NCBI GenBank assembly: GCA_035606665.1 | Contig: DATNEY010000057.1 | Location: forward strand, 186,001-250,000 | Direction: 5' to 3' | Source: DASUGC01 sp035606665 | GTDB taxonomy: Bacteria > Acidobacteriota > Vicinamibacteria > Vicinamibacterales > SCN-69-37 | Length of the DNA: 64,000 nucleotides | Part shown: in pieces, positions 28,642-37,208 of the stretch | Layout: the number at the start of each line of letters is the position of its first letter | Position numbering within the stretch: the first letter of the stretch is position 1 | Program-made: the position numbers and the translations under genes | The notes under the pieces: model-generated | The model's input: the letters and a program-made list of their open reading frames with translations, nothing else | Database searches by the model: none | What the model was told of the DNA's origin: nothing

Positions 28642-29415
28642 TCAGTAGTTGTAGAGGCCGACGTACCAGGTCACGAGATCCTCGCCGACGAGCGACGCCA
28701 CGAACGCGGCGACCGCCAGGTAGGTCCCGAACGGAATCCGGCTGGCCATCGACCGGCCGCGGAGCTTCAGAATCACGATGCCACCAATCGCGCCGGTCAG
28801 GCTCGCGAGGAACAGAACGACCCAGACCTGCTTCCAGCCGAGGAAGGCGCCGATCATCGCGAGCATCTTCACGTCGCCGAGGCCCATCGCTTCGACGCCA
28901 CGCAAGCGCTCCCAGATCCAGCGGATCGTCCAGGGAATCGCGGCGCCGAGGGCCGCGCCGATCGCGGCCGCGACGATCCCCGGCGGAAGCACCACGCTCA
29001 GACCCAGGCCAATCACGATTCCCGGGTACGTAATGACGTTCGGCAACCTCATCGTCTCGAGGTCCGTGCCGAAGAGCACGATGAGCATGGCGGTGAAAAG
29101 CAGCCGCGCGCCGAGCAGCGGCAGATCGTCGCCATAGACAACGCCCTGGGCCAGAAAACACAGTGAGGTGATGGCCTCGACGATTGGATACTTGATCGAA
29201 ATACCTGCGCCACAGTCCCGGCACTTGCCGCCAAGCAGCATCCAGCTCAGCACCGGTACGTTGTCGTGCCACGCGATCGGCTTCCCGCACTTCGGGCATT
29301 TCGATCCGGGCGAGACGATGGACTCACCCGCCGGGAGCCGCGCGATGCAGACATTGAGGAAGCTGCCGATCATCAGCCCGAAGACACCGAGGATCGGCAG
29401 AAGGATGGCGTTCAT
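28642..29415 (-). CDS. pilD: Prepilin peptidase / N-methyltransferase
   Basis: Inner membrane aspartic protease (A24) that cuts and N-methylates type IV prepilins. The 257 residues start at ATG 29415, which overlaps the TPR gene stop (ATGA). The N-terminal methyltransferase part has CPKCGKPIAWHDNVPVLSW and CRDCG, the zinc tetracysteine. The catalytic aspartates are in FGTDLETMRLPN and GLGDVKM. Eight hydrophobic helices. It probably acts on the pilins encoded on either side. Confidence 0.94.
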   Translation of the reverse strand: MNAILLPILGVFGLMIGSFLNVCIARLPAGESIVSPGSKCPKCGKPIAWHDNVPVLSWMLLGGKCRDCGAGISIKYPIVEAITSLCFLAQGVVYGDDLPLLGARLLFTAMLIVLFGTDLETMRLPNVITYPGIVIGLGLSVVLPPGIVAAAIGAALGAAIPWTIRWIWERLRGVEAMGLGDVKMLAMIGAFLGWKQVWVVLFLASLTGAIGGIVILKLRGRSMASRIPFGTYLAVAAFVASLVGEDLVTWYVGLYNY

Positions 29416-30308
29416 CTGGATTTCAGCATCGGCGGCAGCGGCATCAGCGGCGATTCCGTTGAAAGCGTCACTCGGCGCGTGACGGCGTCGTAGACAAACG
29501 GCGTGTTCGCGGGGTCCACGGGCACGCTGGGGATCACGCCCGCCCTGATCATCTCGGCCCAACCGGCCGGATCACGTCCTGTCATCGCACGGAATCTCGC
29601 GACATCCTGCTCGACCAGGTCGATACGATCGAGCGCGTCGAGTTGGGCCAGCGTTCGCAGAGCGGCACGCCGGATGTAGTCCTCCTGCGTGCGGCCGAGC
29701 TCACTCAGCATCTGCCGTGCGCCCTGGCGATCGCCGCCGCGCGCGGCGGTGATTGCCGCCAGCGGACCGATCCACTCAGGCGCTCCGGGCATGGCGGCGG
29801 CGCGCTTGAACCACGCGGCAGCGGCCGCAAAGTCGCCGGTGTAGAGGTAGTGCGTGAATGCCAGATCGTGCGCCAGCTGCCAGGTATCCGGATTCGCGGC
29901 CAGCCCCTTTTCGAGGAGTGCAATCGACAGATCCGGCCTGCCCGGGCCATCCGGCGGCGAAAGCGCCATGAAGATGGCCCCGAATCGATACGCGATCAGA
30001 AACTGCGGATCCAGGGCTGTCGTCATGTCGAGGAGTGACGGCAGCAATTCGAACCTGTTCTCGCGCTTCCGGTTCTTGTAGTCGCGTCCGTAGTGCTGGA
30101 TGGTGCGAATCCAGTACACGTCAGCAAGCAGGTTGTCGAAGGACAGTGCCAGCCGGCCCGCCGTACGGCCCGACCGCAGGTACATCAGGCGGTCGTCGAT
30201 CGGCGGCAGTGCGAAGTGCTCGTCGCGAGCACGAAGGGTGATCCCCGCCAATCCGATGCCGGAGGCGGTCACCGCAGCCACAAGCAGAGCCGTGGCCTGC
30301 CGCTTCAC
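29412..30308 (-). CDS. TPR-repeat lipoprotein-like/secreted protein of unknown role
   Basis: 298 residues from GTG 30308, which overlaps the permease stop (GTGA) and has GGGAG upstream. An N-terminal signal anchor (TALLVAAVTASGIGLAGIT) is followed by tetratricopeptide-like helices (about 90-235, for example ALDPQFLIAYRFGAIFMAL and WQLAHDLAFTHYLYTGDF). The tail contains VPVDPANTPFVYDAVTRRVTL. It sits between an ABC exporter and pilD, all translationally coupled, so it may assemble with the transporter or pilus machine. No named family recognised. Confidence 0.75.
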   Translation of the reverse strand: MKRQATALLVAAVTASGIGLAGITLRARDEHFALPPIDDRLMYLRSGRTAGRLALSFDNLLADVYWIRTIQHYGRDYKNRKRENRFELLPSLLDMTTALDPQFLIAYRFGAIFMALSPPDGPGRPDLSIALLEKGLAANPDTWQLAHDLAFTHYLYTGDFAAAAAWFKRAAAMPGAPEWIGPLAAITAARGGDRQGARQMLSELGRTQEDYIRRAALRTLAQLDALDRIDLVEQDVARFRAMTGRDPAGWAEMIRAGVIPSVPVDPANTPFVYDAVTRRVTLSTESPLMPLPPMLKSR

Positions 30309-31123
30309 TTGAACTCCCGGCGGCTGAATACGTACACGGACGCCCCGAGCATCGCCGCGGAGTAGATGACGGCATAGAGCGCCGTGTGCAACACGAAGCC
30401 ACTCGCCACGGGCAACCCGTGAACGACCTGGCCTTTGATGTCGAAGGCTGCAAACGCAGGAAGCGCCCAGCCGATGGACGACACCAGTGAAATGACGAAC
30501 GGCGGTGCGACCACCATGTCGCCGAAGTGGCGCAGGTCCTGGCTCAGCAGGCCCGCGACGAAGATGCCGACCGTCAACCCCACGGACACGAGCGCGCTCG
30601 ACGAGAAGGTCGAAAAGAACAGCGCCACCGCGGTGAGCAGCGCCATCTCGAGCGTCACCATGGCGACGACGAGGAGCAGCCGTGGATCCACCGCGGGCGC
30701 GCTCCAGCTGAGGCGCACACTCTCCGGCGACGACCAGGCCATCCAAGCGAGCACACCCATGAGCGCCAGGGCCATGACCCAGATGTTCACGGCGATCGTC
30801 AGCAGCAAGCCGAAGTACTTGCCCACGATGAACTGCCACCGAGGAAGCGGTTTGGCAAGCAGACCGAAGATGCTCTTGCGTTCGATCTCACGGGCGACCA
30901 GGCCGACGCCGATGAAGATCGTCATCACCGCGCCTGCGATCTCGATCGTGGCGAGTCCCAGATCTTTGATGATCTTCACATCCTGCCCGGCCGTGATCTG
31001 GCCGATGGCGATGGCCCCGATGACGAGCAGCAGCGCGAACGCCCCGATGCCGTAGAGCACGCGATCGCGCACGCTCTCTTTGAAGACGTGCCACGCGACC
31101 AGCCCTATGCGCCTGGCGATCAT
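30305..31123 (-). CDS. ABC-2 type transporter permease
   Basis: 272 residues with six hydrophobic helices and the ABC-2/NosY-like look: ESVRDRVLYGIGAFALLL near the start, REIERKSIFGLLAKPLPRW as the coupling region. It pairs with the ATPase encoded just upstream, with a 4-base overlap. Together they form an export or membrane-remodelling ABC transporter. The substrate is not evident. Confidence 0.88.
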   Translation of the reverse strand: MIARRIGLVAWHVFKESVRDRVLYGIGAFALLLVIGAIAIGQITAGQDVKIIKDLGLATIEIAGAVMTIFIGVGLVAREIERKSIFGLLAKPLPRWQFIVGKYFGLLLTIAVNIWVMALALMGVLAWMAWSSPESVRLSWSAPAVDPRLLLVVAMVTLEMALLTAVALFFSTFSSSALVSVGLTVGIFVAGLLSQDLRHFGDMVVAPPFVISLVSSIGWALPAFAAFDIKGQVVHGLPVASGFVLHTALYAVIYSAAMLGASVYVFSRREFK

Positions 31124-32046
31124 CGGACACGCTCCAGAAATACGTCCTCGAGCGTCGTGCGCAAACCTGTCACCGAGACGAGTGCGCCGCCTGCCGCGGC
31201 CATCTCCGCGATGAAGGGCTCCGGTGCTGAGTCCGCCGGCAGCTCGAACGCATATCTCCCATCGCTGATTCCGGACGTTTTGATCCCCCGGTGTGCCAGG
31301 CGCGCGACGAAGGCGGCAGGCACGCCGGTCGCGACGATTTCCCAGCCGCGGCTGCCGCCTGCCGTGAGCTCCGAGAGCAGGCCCGCGCCCACGAGCTTGC
31401 CCTTCGCGAGTATCGCGACACGGTTGCAGAGCAACTCCGCATCGGAAAGGATGTGGGAGCTGAAGAGGACGGTTCGCCCTTCGTCCCTGAGATTGATGAT
31501 GATGTTGCGGACGTCACGCCGGCCGATCGGATCCAGCCCGGACATGGGCTCATCCAGAATCACGAACTCGGCGTCGCCGACGAGCGCCTGGGCCAGCCCG
31601 ACCCTCTGCACCATGCCCTTCGAGTACTGGCGCATAGGCCGCCGGCGATCCGCGCCGATCCCGACCATGTCCAACACGCGGGCAGCTCGCGCGCGGCAAT
31701 CCGCGGCGCTGAAACCACACAGGCCGGCGAAATAGACCAGCAGTTCTTCACTGGTCAGGTAGTCGTAGAAAACAGGGTTCTCGGCCAGAAAGCCGATGCG
31801 CGCGTGCGCCCGGGGATCTCCGGGCGCGTGACCGAGGATTTCGGCGCGGCCCGAGGTGGGACGCAGCAGATTCAGCAGGAGCTTCAGCGTCGTGCTCTTG
31901 CCGGCACCGTTGGGACCGAGCAGGCCGAACACGCCTCCGGAGGGTACTTCAAGCGTGAGTCCATCGAGCCCGCGATGAGATCGCGGGCGCCAGAACCCCG
32001 TCTTGAAGTCCTTGGTCAGGCCGTCGGTGCGGACAACGGTCGCCAT
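31120..32046 (-). CDS. ABC transporter ATP-binding protein
   Basis: 308 residues. Walker A LLGPNGAGKSTTLKLLLNLL is at about 42-58, the Q-loop follows, the signature is YSKGMVQRVGLAQAL, and Walker B is FVILDEPMSGLDP. The DrrA/CcmA type C-terminal 80 residues follow. Energises the permease encoded next. The cluster with a TPR protein and prepilin peptidase recalls gliding or pilus-associated ABC-2 systems, but that is only context. Confidence 0.92.
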   Translation of the reverse strand: MATVVRTDGLTKDFKTGFWRPRSHRGLDGLTLEVPSGGVFGLLGPNGAGKSTTLKLLLNLLRPTSGRAEILGHAPGDPRAHARIGFLAENPVFYDYLTSEELLVYFAGLCGFSAADCRARAARVLDMVGIGADRRRPMRQYSKGMVQRVGLAQALVGDAEFVILDEPMSGLDPIGRRDVRNIIINLRDEGRTVLFSSHILSDAELLCNRVAILAKGKLVGAGLLSELTAGGSRGWEIVATGVPAAFVARLAHRGIKTSGISDGRYAFELPADSAPEPFIAEMAAAGGALVSVTGLRTTLEDVFLERVR

Positions 32047-32063
32047 GCCGTGGGCGCGGTACC

Positions 32064-33236
32064 TTACTTCTTGTTCAGTTCGATCTGAATCGCGAGTTCG
32101 AAGTACTGGGGCGGCATCAAGGCCTCGATGCGCACGCCATTGATGAACAGCGTCGGCGTCGATTGGATGCGCAGCGCGCCGCCGTCGGCGATGTCGCGAC
32201 GAATATCGGCAACCTTCTGGGGGTACCGGCGATCGAAATCAGTAATGCCGAGGATCTTCTGCACCGCTGACTTGACCGCGGCGGGATTCGCCAGCTGATT
32301 ACCGTAGAGCCACTCCTCCATCTCAACTTCCTTGGCCTTACCCTGCTCTCGAGCCATCCGCACCGCCGCGGCCGCTTCGCACGCGGCCGGATGCAGCGTT
32401 CTGCCTGCGTTGAAGTTGCAGTTCGTGCTCCACGGCCAGTCCTTGAGGATGTACTTCACAGCGCCGGGATTGCTCTGCTGGAATTTGGCGAGCACGGGTT
32501 TGTACCACTCGTGCGTCTCGCGGCAACCGGGACACTGGTAGTCGTTGAACTTCACGATGACGACTTTGGCACCGTCGGCTGGAATGCCGAGATCGACGCG
32601 GGGCTGGGCGTTCCAGGCTGTCGTGAAGTCCTGTGTCGCCTGGGCCGTCGGTGCGGCGGACTGCGGCTGCGGCCTGGTGCCCTCCTTCGGGAACGTCGCC
32701 GCCATGCCGACCGTACCGGCAATCAAGAACAGCGCGAACAATGTGACGAGCGGCCGGCGGAGCGCAGCGGCAATGTCACCGGCAAGACGAGCAGGAATCT
32801 GAGTCATGGGTACCGAGGATGCTGAGCCTGAAACGATGAAAATGGCGGCGACGGAAGCGTACGTGCCCAGGCAAAGCACGCACGCAGTCTGGAGCTGGTA
32901 GGAGCGAAACGCCATATAGAGGATGACCGCAAGCCCCACGGTGCCGAGCAGAAACAGATACGTACCGGCCGGCGAGGCCTTCCCCGTCGTAGCGAAGGCG
33001 GCGACCAGGGCCACGAGACCGAACCAGAACATCCCGCCGATCGCCACGGGCACGCCGCCGATTGACCCGTACGGACTCAGGTACACCTGCGAACAGTTGA
33101 AGGTCGCGTTGATGTCGCAGGGACTCGTGTACGACGCGTCCGTCAGAAGCTTGTAGTGAACCCAGGTTGAGGCTGACGCAAACCCCAGTCCCACAAGCGC
33201 CAGGACGAGAATGAGCCAGCGGGATCGAGCGGACAT
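32064..33236 (-). CDS. VKOR-DsbA fusion: disulphide bond oxidase
   Basis: 390 residues, two domains. The N-terminal vitamin K epoxide reductase domain has four or five membrane helices, the loop Cys pair C40/C48 and the quinone-reducing CxxC C119/C122 (CVLC). A fifth helix (about 162-180) leads to a periplasmic DsbA-like thioredoxin domain with C235-P-G-C238 and the cis-Pro loop in IQSTPTLFING. The fusion couples thiol oxidation to the quinone pool in one protein, replacing DsbA and DsbB. The two pilins next door each carry two cysteines and are plausible clients. The ATG at 33236 is chosen; the frame upstream is antisense-like repeat of pilin DNA. Confidence 0.9.
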   Translation of the reverse strand: MSARSRWLILVLALVGLGFASASTWVHYKLLTDASYTSPCDINATFNCSQVYLSPYGSIGGVPVAIGGMFWFGLVALVAAFATTGKASPAGTYLFLLGTVGLAVILYMAFRSYQLQTACVLCLGTYASVAAIFIVSGSASSVPMTQIPARLAGDIAAALRRPLVTLFALFLIAGTVGMAATFPKEGTRPQPQSAAPTAQATQDFTTAWNAQPRVDLGIPADGAKVVIVKFNDYQCPGCRETHEWYKPVLAKFQQSNPGAVKYILKDWPWSTNCNFNAGRTLHPAACEAAAAVRMAREQGKAKEVEMEEWLYGNQLANPAAVKSAVQKILGITDFDRRYPQKVADIRRDIADGGALRIQSTPTLFINGVRIEALMPPQYFELAIQIELNKK

Positions 33237-33279
33237 ACGCGTCGTTTGTACCACAGGCGCCGCGTTTCCCGGACGCCAC

Positions 33280-33321
33280 AAAAACAAACCGGGGGTCAGG
33301 CGTTGAAACCTGACCCCCGGT
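33280..33321 (-). terminator. Terminator of the first pilin gene
   Basis: On the minus strand, CCGGGGGTCAGG, an 8-base loop and CCTGACCCCCGG are followed by TTTGTTTTTGT. A 12-bp perfect stem with a U-rich tail, 20 bases after the pilin stop codon. It separates the pilin from the VKOR-DsbA operon. Confidence 0.88.
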
Positions 33322-33340
33322 CTGATGAGTCTCCGCGTGC

Positions 33341-33862
33341 TTACTGGATCGGGGTCGCCGGGGCGCCGAAGGGCTCCGTCGGAGCCGTGCCGCCCGAGAG
33401 CTGCCAGATCGTGTTGCCCGCGTTCACAGCGAACGCACGCGTACCGGTCGTGCCGTTCGTCTGCGGAACGCCCGTCGCGTAGTAGGCCGTGATGGTCGCC
33501 GTGCCGTTGCAGTCGTTCGGACCTGCCGCGGAACCCGTGCCCGCCACGAGTGTGAAGTTGTAGCCGCTCTTCTGCGGAGCCGCCACGGAGCCGAGGTCCT
33601 TCGAAATGAAGCCCTCGCCGCCTGGGTTCGGGGGCGTGCCGAGCACGACGTAGCTGGCTGCGTAGGCGCCGTTGCCGCACGCCGCCGAGTACGCCACCTG
33701 AGACGACGTCGTCACCTTGAGCGACGCAATCGCCGACGTCTCGTTACCGGTCATACGCGCACGAAGCAGTCCGGGAACCGCGATCGCCGCAATGATGCTG
33801 ATGATCGCAACGACGATCAGCAGCTCGATGAGTGTAAAACCCTGTTCGTTCTTGCCTCTCAT
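33341..33862 (-). CDS. pilA: Type IV major pilin, copy 1
   Basis: 173 residues from ATG 33862 (GGAGAG upstream). The class III signal MRGKNEQG is cut before FTLIELLIVVAIISIIAAIA, with Glu at +5 and the conserved hydrophobic helix. The globular domain has two cysteines (AACGNG and PNDCNG) that likely form a disulphide, and it ends in a Gly/Thr/Pro-rich tail FGAPATPIQ. It is almost identical to the pilin encoded at 34134, differing at about a dozen positions. A sigma-54-type promoter lies upstream (33970-33985) and a strong terminator downstream, so it is probably transcribed alone. Confidence 0.94.
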   Translation of the reverse strand: MRGKNEQGFTLIELLIVVAIISIIAAIAVPGLLRARMTGNETSAIASLKVTTSSQVAYSAACGNGAYAASYVVLGTPPNPGGEGFISKDLGSVAAPQKSGYNFTLVAGTGSAAGPNDCNGTATITAYYATGVPQTNGTTGTRAFAVNAGNTIWQLSGGTAPTEPFGAPATPIQ

Positions 33863-33969
33863 TTGACTCTCTCCTCGAAGAAAAAAAAACCGCTCACCAA
33901 ACTCACTGTGCAAGTGCCTGCGTTCCCCGGCACCGGGATTCCCTGGACCGTCTAGCCGTCCCCTCTATA

Positions 33970-33985
33970 GGCAACGTTGGTACCA
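33970..33985 (-). promoter_or_regulatory. Sigma-54 (RpoN)-type promoter of pilin copy 1
   Basis: On the minus strand: TGGTAC, 5 bases, TTGCC, with exactly 10 bases between the GG and GC dinucleotides (consensus TGGCAC-N5-TTGCA). The predicted start is about 95 bases before the ATG. It shares CGTTGCC with the promoter of copy 2. RpoN control of pilA is known in other type IV pilus systems. Confidence 0.65.
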
Positions 33986-34090
33986 GGCTGCCCCCGGTTT
34001 GGAACGCGTCAGGGTAATTGACTCTGCTGCAATGACTTACGACCCCTCGCCATTCCCTTCCCGACCCCTGGACCGGCCTCGGCCGGATGG

Positions 34091-34116
34091 GCGGCCTGAC
34101 GAAAGCGTCAGGCCGC
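34091..34116 (-). terminator. Hairpin after the second pilin gene
   Basis: GCGGCCTGAC GAAAGC GTCAGGCCGC is a 10-bp perfect stem, 18 bases after the pilin stop codon. On the minus strand no T-tract follows, so it may stabilise the pilin mRNA 3' end rather than terminate. The arm word GCGGCCTGAC also forms the hairpin at 34826. Confidence 0.5.
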
Positions 34117-34133
34117 TCCATGTTTTGTTGGAC

Positions 34134-34655
34134 CTACTGAATCGGGGTCGCCGGCGCGCCGAAAGGCTCCGTCGGAGCGGTGCCGCCCGACAGCTGCCAA
34201 ATCGTGTTGCCGGCGTTCGTCGCGAACGAACGCGTGCCCGTCGTGCCGTTCGTCTGCGGACGAGCCGTCGCGTAGTAGGCCGTGATCGTCGCCGTGCCGT
34301 TGCAGTCGTTCGGACCCGCCGCGGAGCCCGCGCCGGCTGCCATCGTGAAGTTGTAGCCGCTCTTCTGGGGAGCCGCCACGGAGCCGAGGTCCTTCGAGAT
34401 GAAGCCCTCGCCGCCGGGGTTCGGAGGCGTGCCGAGAACTACGTAGGTGGCAGCGTAGGCACCATTGCCGCACGCCGCTGAGTACGCCACCTGCGACGAC
34501 GTCGTCACCTTCATTGACGCAATCGCTGATGTCTCGTTACCGGTCATTCGCGCGCGGAGCAGTCCGGGAACCGCGATAGCCGCAATGATGCTGATAATCG
34601 CGACGACGATCAGCAGTTCGATGAGCGTAAAGCCCTGGTCGCTGGTGCGTTTCAT
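34134..34655 (-). CDS. pilA: Type IV major pilin, copy 2
   Basis: 173 residues from ATG 34655 (GGAGAG upstream), the same length as copy 1. Leader MKRTSDQG, then the identical FTLIELLIVVAIISIIAAIA helix. Differences from copy 1 are few and conservative (Leu/Met, Ser/Thr, GVPQ versus ARPQ). Both cysteines are kept. A tandem duplication, with its own RpoN-type promoter (34713-34728). It follows pilC on the same strand but is separated by 212 bases and a hairpin. Confidence 0.94.
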   Translation of the reverse strand: MKRTSDQGFTLIELLIVVAIISIIAAIAVPGLLRARMTGNETSAIASMKVTTSSQVAYSAACGNGAYAATYVVLGTPPNPGGEGFISKDLGSVAAPQKSGYNFTMAAGAGSAAGPNDCNGTATITAYYATARPQTNGTTGTRSFATNAGNTIWQLSGGTAPTEPFGAPATPIQ

Positions 34656-34712
34656 TTTCGAATCTCTCCTCAATGCAAAACGATTGCGCTTTTCTTACCG
34701 GGTCCACGACTA

Positions 34713-34728
34713 GGCAACGCAGATGCCA
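34713..34728 (-). promoter_or_regulatory. Sigma-54 (RpoN)-type promoter of pilin copy 2
   Basis: On the minus strand: TGGCAT CTGCG TTGCC, a near-consensus -24/-12 element with correct GG-N10-GC spacing. The predicted start is about 47 bases before the ATG. No activator of the PilR type is encoded in the window, so it must act from elsewhere. Confidence 0.72.
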
Positions 34729-34825
34729 CAGGCGCGGGCGATCTCCGGCCGAGATAACCAGTGTGTAATCAGTCGTTTAGCGGCAGGCGCGCGCAGTGCC
34801 CGCCCCCGGTTGCCTTCTTCGGATT

Positions 34826-34857
34826 GAGGCGGCCTGACACTTCTGTCAGGCCGCCTC
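34826..34857 (-). terminator. Hairpin after pilC
   Basis: GAGGCGGCCTGACA CTTC TGTCAGGCCGCCTC, a 14-bp perfect stem starting 11 bases after the pilC stop on the minus strand. The T-tract is weak. It probably ends or protects the pilB-pilT-pilC transcript before the separately promoted pilin. Confidence 0.6.
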
Positions 34858-34867
34858 GCGGTTTTGG

Positions 34868-36061
34868 TTACGACAGCTGGTTGATCAAATCGAACAGCGG
34901 CAGATACATCGCGATGACGATCGTGCCGACGATGACGCCGAGGACGGCAATGAGGATGGGCTCCAGAACCGTCAGCAATCCCTTCACGGCAACGTCCACT
35001 TCGTCTTCGTAGAAGTCCGCGATCTTCGCGAGCATCGCGTCCAAGGCGCCCGTGCTCTCGCCGGCGCCGATCATCTGGACGACCATCGGGGGAAAGATTC
35101 CCGTTCCCCGCAGCGGCGCGGCAATCGTCTCGCCGCGTTCGATTCGGCTGCGCACCATGCGAATGGCGCCTTCGATAATCGCGTTGCCCGAGGTCTTCGC
35201 GGTGATCTCGAGGCCGTCCATGATGGGAACACCCGAGCTGATGAGCGTCGACAGCGTCCGGCAGAACCGGGCCACAGCAACCTTCTTGAAGATCACGCCG
35301 AGCATCGGCAGCTTGAGCATGATCGCGTCCACGCGAAGACGGCCGGCCGTAGTGGCGTAGTACCGCTTGAACATATACCCGCCGAGGACGCCGCCCCCCG
35401 CCAGGAACGGCAGGGCGATGATCGTCTTCTTGCTCATCCAGATCACGGCCAGTGTCGTGAACGGCAAGGTTGCCCCGAGACCTTCGAACAGCGTCGTGAA
35501 GGTCGGTACGACCTTCACCATGATCACGGTGACAACAATGGCGGCGATGCTGAGAACGGCGACCGGATAGATCATCGCCGACTTCACCTGCGAGACCAGC
35601 TTGGCCTGTTTCTCGATGAACGTCGACAGGCGCTGCAGAATGACATCGAGAATGCCGCCCGCTTCGCCGGCGGCCACCATGTTCGTGAAGAGCGCGTCGA
35701 ACGCGTACGGCCGCTTCTGCATCGCGTCGGCCAGCGTCGAGCCGGCCTCCACGTCCAGGCGGACCTGATCGATGGCGGCGGCCAGCCGCTTGTCCGGCTC
35801 TTCCTTGGCGAGCAGTTCGAGGCACTGCACGAGTGGCAGGCCCGCGTCGACCATGACGGAGAACTGTCGCGTGAAGATCGCGAGACTGCGGGCGGGAATG
35901 CGCCGATAGCGCTCTTCCTTGCGCGCCGCCGCGCTGATCTTGGTGACCTGGATCTGTTCCCGCTTGAGGATCGCGTTGAGCGCGTCCTGGGATTCGGCCG
36001 CGCGTTCGCCCTTGACGATCTGGCCGTTACGGGTGCGGCCGACCCATGCGTACGTTGTCAT
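34868..36061 (-). CDS. pilC: Type IV pilus inner membrane platform protein PilC
   Basis: 397 residues with two T2SSF/GspF domains. Family features are RSLAIFTRQFSVMVDAGLPL, FANMVAAGE-like FTNMVAAGEAGGILD, and three membrane helices including AVLSIAAIVVTVIMVKVVPTF. It anchors the assembly and retraction ATPases. It overlaps the pilT stop by 4 bases. Confidence 0.95.
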   Translation of the reverse strand: MTTYAWVGRTRNGQIVKGERAAESQDALNAILKREQIQVTKISAAARKEERYRRIPARSLAIFTRQFSVMVDAGLPLVQCLELLAKEEPDKRLAAAIDQVRLDVEAGSTLADAMQKRPYAFDALFTNMVAAGEAGGILDVILQRLSTFIEKQAKLVSQVKSAMIYPVAVLSIAAIVVTVIMVKVVPTFTTLFEGLGATLPFTTLAVIWMSKKTIIALPFLAGGGVLGGYMFKRYYATTAGRLRVDAIMLKLPMLGVIFKKVAVARFCRTLSTLISSGVPIMDGLEITAKTSGNAIIEGAIRMVRSRIERGETIAAPLRGTGIFPPMVVQMIGAGESTGALDAMLAKIADFYEDEVDVAVKGLLTVLEPILIAVLGVIVGTIVIAMYLPLFDLINQLS

Positions 36062-37200
36062 CTAACCCCCTGAGCCACAGGCATTCTTCGTGGCGGCATT
36101 CCCGGTGCGCCGTTCGCTCCGGCCGGCGTCGGACGCTCGAGTATCGAGAGAAGCTCATCGCGGAGCGACGTGGTCGCAAGCGCTGCGTCCCTGGTGATCA
36201 GGCGCTTCTCCACCAACCTGGCCAGCGACTGATTCATCGTCTGCATGCCGAGCTTTTCCTGGCCGGTCTGCATCGTGCCGTAGATCTGGTGGATCTTGTC
36301 GTCGCGGATGAGATTGCGGATGGCCGGCGTCGCCACGAGAATCTCCAGCGCCGCACACCGGCCCTTGCCCCCCACCTTCGGCAGCAGCGCCTGACAGACG
36401 ATGCCTTCGAGGACGAGGGAGAGCTGCGTCCGGATCTGCGCCTGCTGGTGCGCCGGAAACGCGTCGATGATTCGCGTGATCGTCTGGGCCGCAGAGTTGG
36501 TGTGCAGCGTGGCCATGGTGAGGTGGCCCGTTTCGGCCAGCTTCAGCGCGGCCTCCATCGTCTCGAGATCGCGCAACTCGCCGACGAGAACGACGTCCGG
36601 GTCCTCGCGCAACGCCGCGCGAAGCGCCATGCTGAAGCTCTGCGTGTCTGCGTGAAGCTCGCGCTGGTTGACCAGCGCGGTCTTGTGCTGGTGCAGGTAT
36701 TCGATCGGGTCCTCAATCGTGAGGATGTGCGCCTTCTTCGCGATGTTGATGCGGTCGACCATCGCCGCGAGCGTGGTCGACTTACCGCTGCCGGTCGGGC
36801 CGGTGACGAGCACGAGCCCTCGCGGACGATCGGCGAGCTCGGAGAGCACCGGTGGCAGGCCCAATTCCTCGAGCGGGCGGATCTTCTCGGGAATCAGACG
36901 GAAGACGGCGCCAACGGCGCCCTTCTGGTTGAACACGTTGCAGCGGAAGCGGCCGACGCCGCGCAGACCGAACGCCAGATCGAGCTCCCACGTCTCTTCG
37001 AACTTCTTCTTCTGGACGTCCGTGAGGACGCTGTACGCCAGCGCCTTGATTACATCGGGCGTCAGGTCCGGATACTCGAGCCGCTCGAGGTGGCCGTCCA
37101 CGCGCACCTGCGGCGGCGAGCCCATCGACAGGTGCAGGTCCGAGCCGCCCATTTCCTGGGTGGCCTTGAGTAGGTCGGGAAGATTCAACTGGTTTGACAT
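36058..37200 (-). CDS. pilT: Type IV pilus retraction ATPase PilT
   Basis: Hexameric AAA+-like ATPase that depolymerises the pilus for twitching. The 380 residues have an N-terminal PAS-like domain (GGSDLHLSMGSPPQVRVDG), Walker A GPTGSGKSTTLAAM, the Asp box, Walker B VVLVGELRDLET, the His box TGHLTMATLHTNSA and the retraction signature AIRNLIRDDK. A Pro/Gly-rich tail of about 25 residues ends it. It lies 8 bases after pilB, with pilC following. Confidence 0.96.
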   Translation of the reverse strand: MSNQLNLPDLLKATQEMGGSDLHLSMGSPPQVRVDGHLERLEYPDLTPDVIKALAYSVLTDVQKKKFEETWELDLAFGLRGVGRFRCNVFNQKGAVGAVFRLIPEKIRPLEELGLPPVLSELADRPRGLVLVTGPTGSGKSTTLAAMVDRINIAKKAHILTIEDPIEYLHQHKTALVNQRELHADTQSFSMALRAALREDPDVVLVGELRDLETMEAALKLAETGHLTMATLHTNSAAQTITRIIDAFPAHQQAQIRTQLSLVLEGIVCQALLPKVGGKGRCAALEILVATPAIRNLIRDDKIHQIYGTMQTGQEKLGMQTMNQSLARLVEKRLITRDAALATTSLRDELLSILERPTPAGANGAPGMPPRRMPVAQGVR

Positions 37201-37208
37201 GACAGCCT

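Noticed and set aside
33237..33680. Upstream extension of the VKOR-DsbA frame
   Set aside because: This part overlaps the first pilin gene in another frame and crosses its terminator. The ATG at 33236 begins a proper membrane segment and is the better start.
34091..34116. A small RNA gene in the gap between the two pilin genes
   Set aside because: The hairpin is adequately explained as the 3' end of the pilin transcript; no separate promoter facing it was seen.
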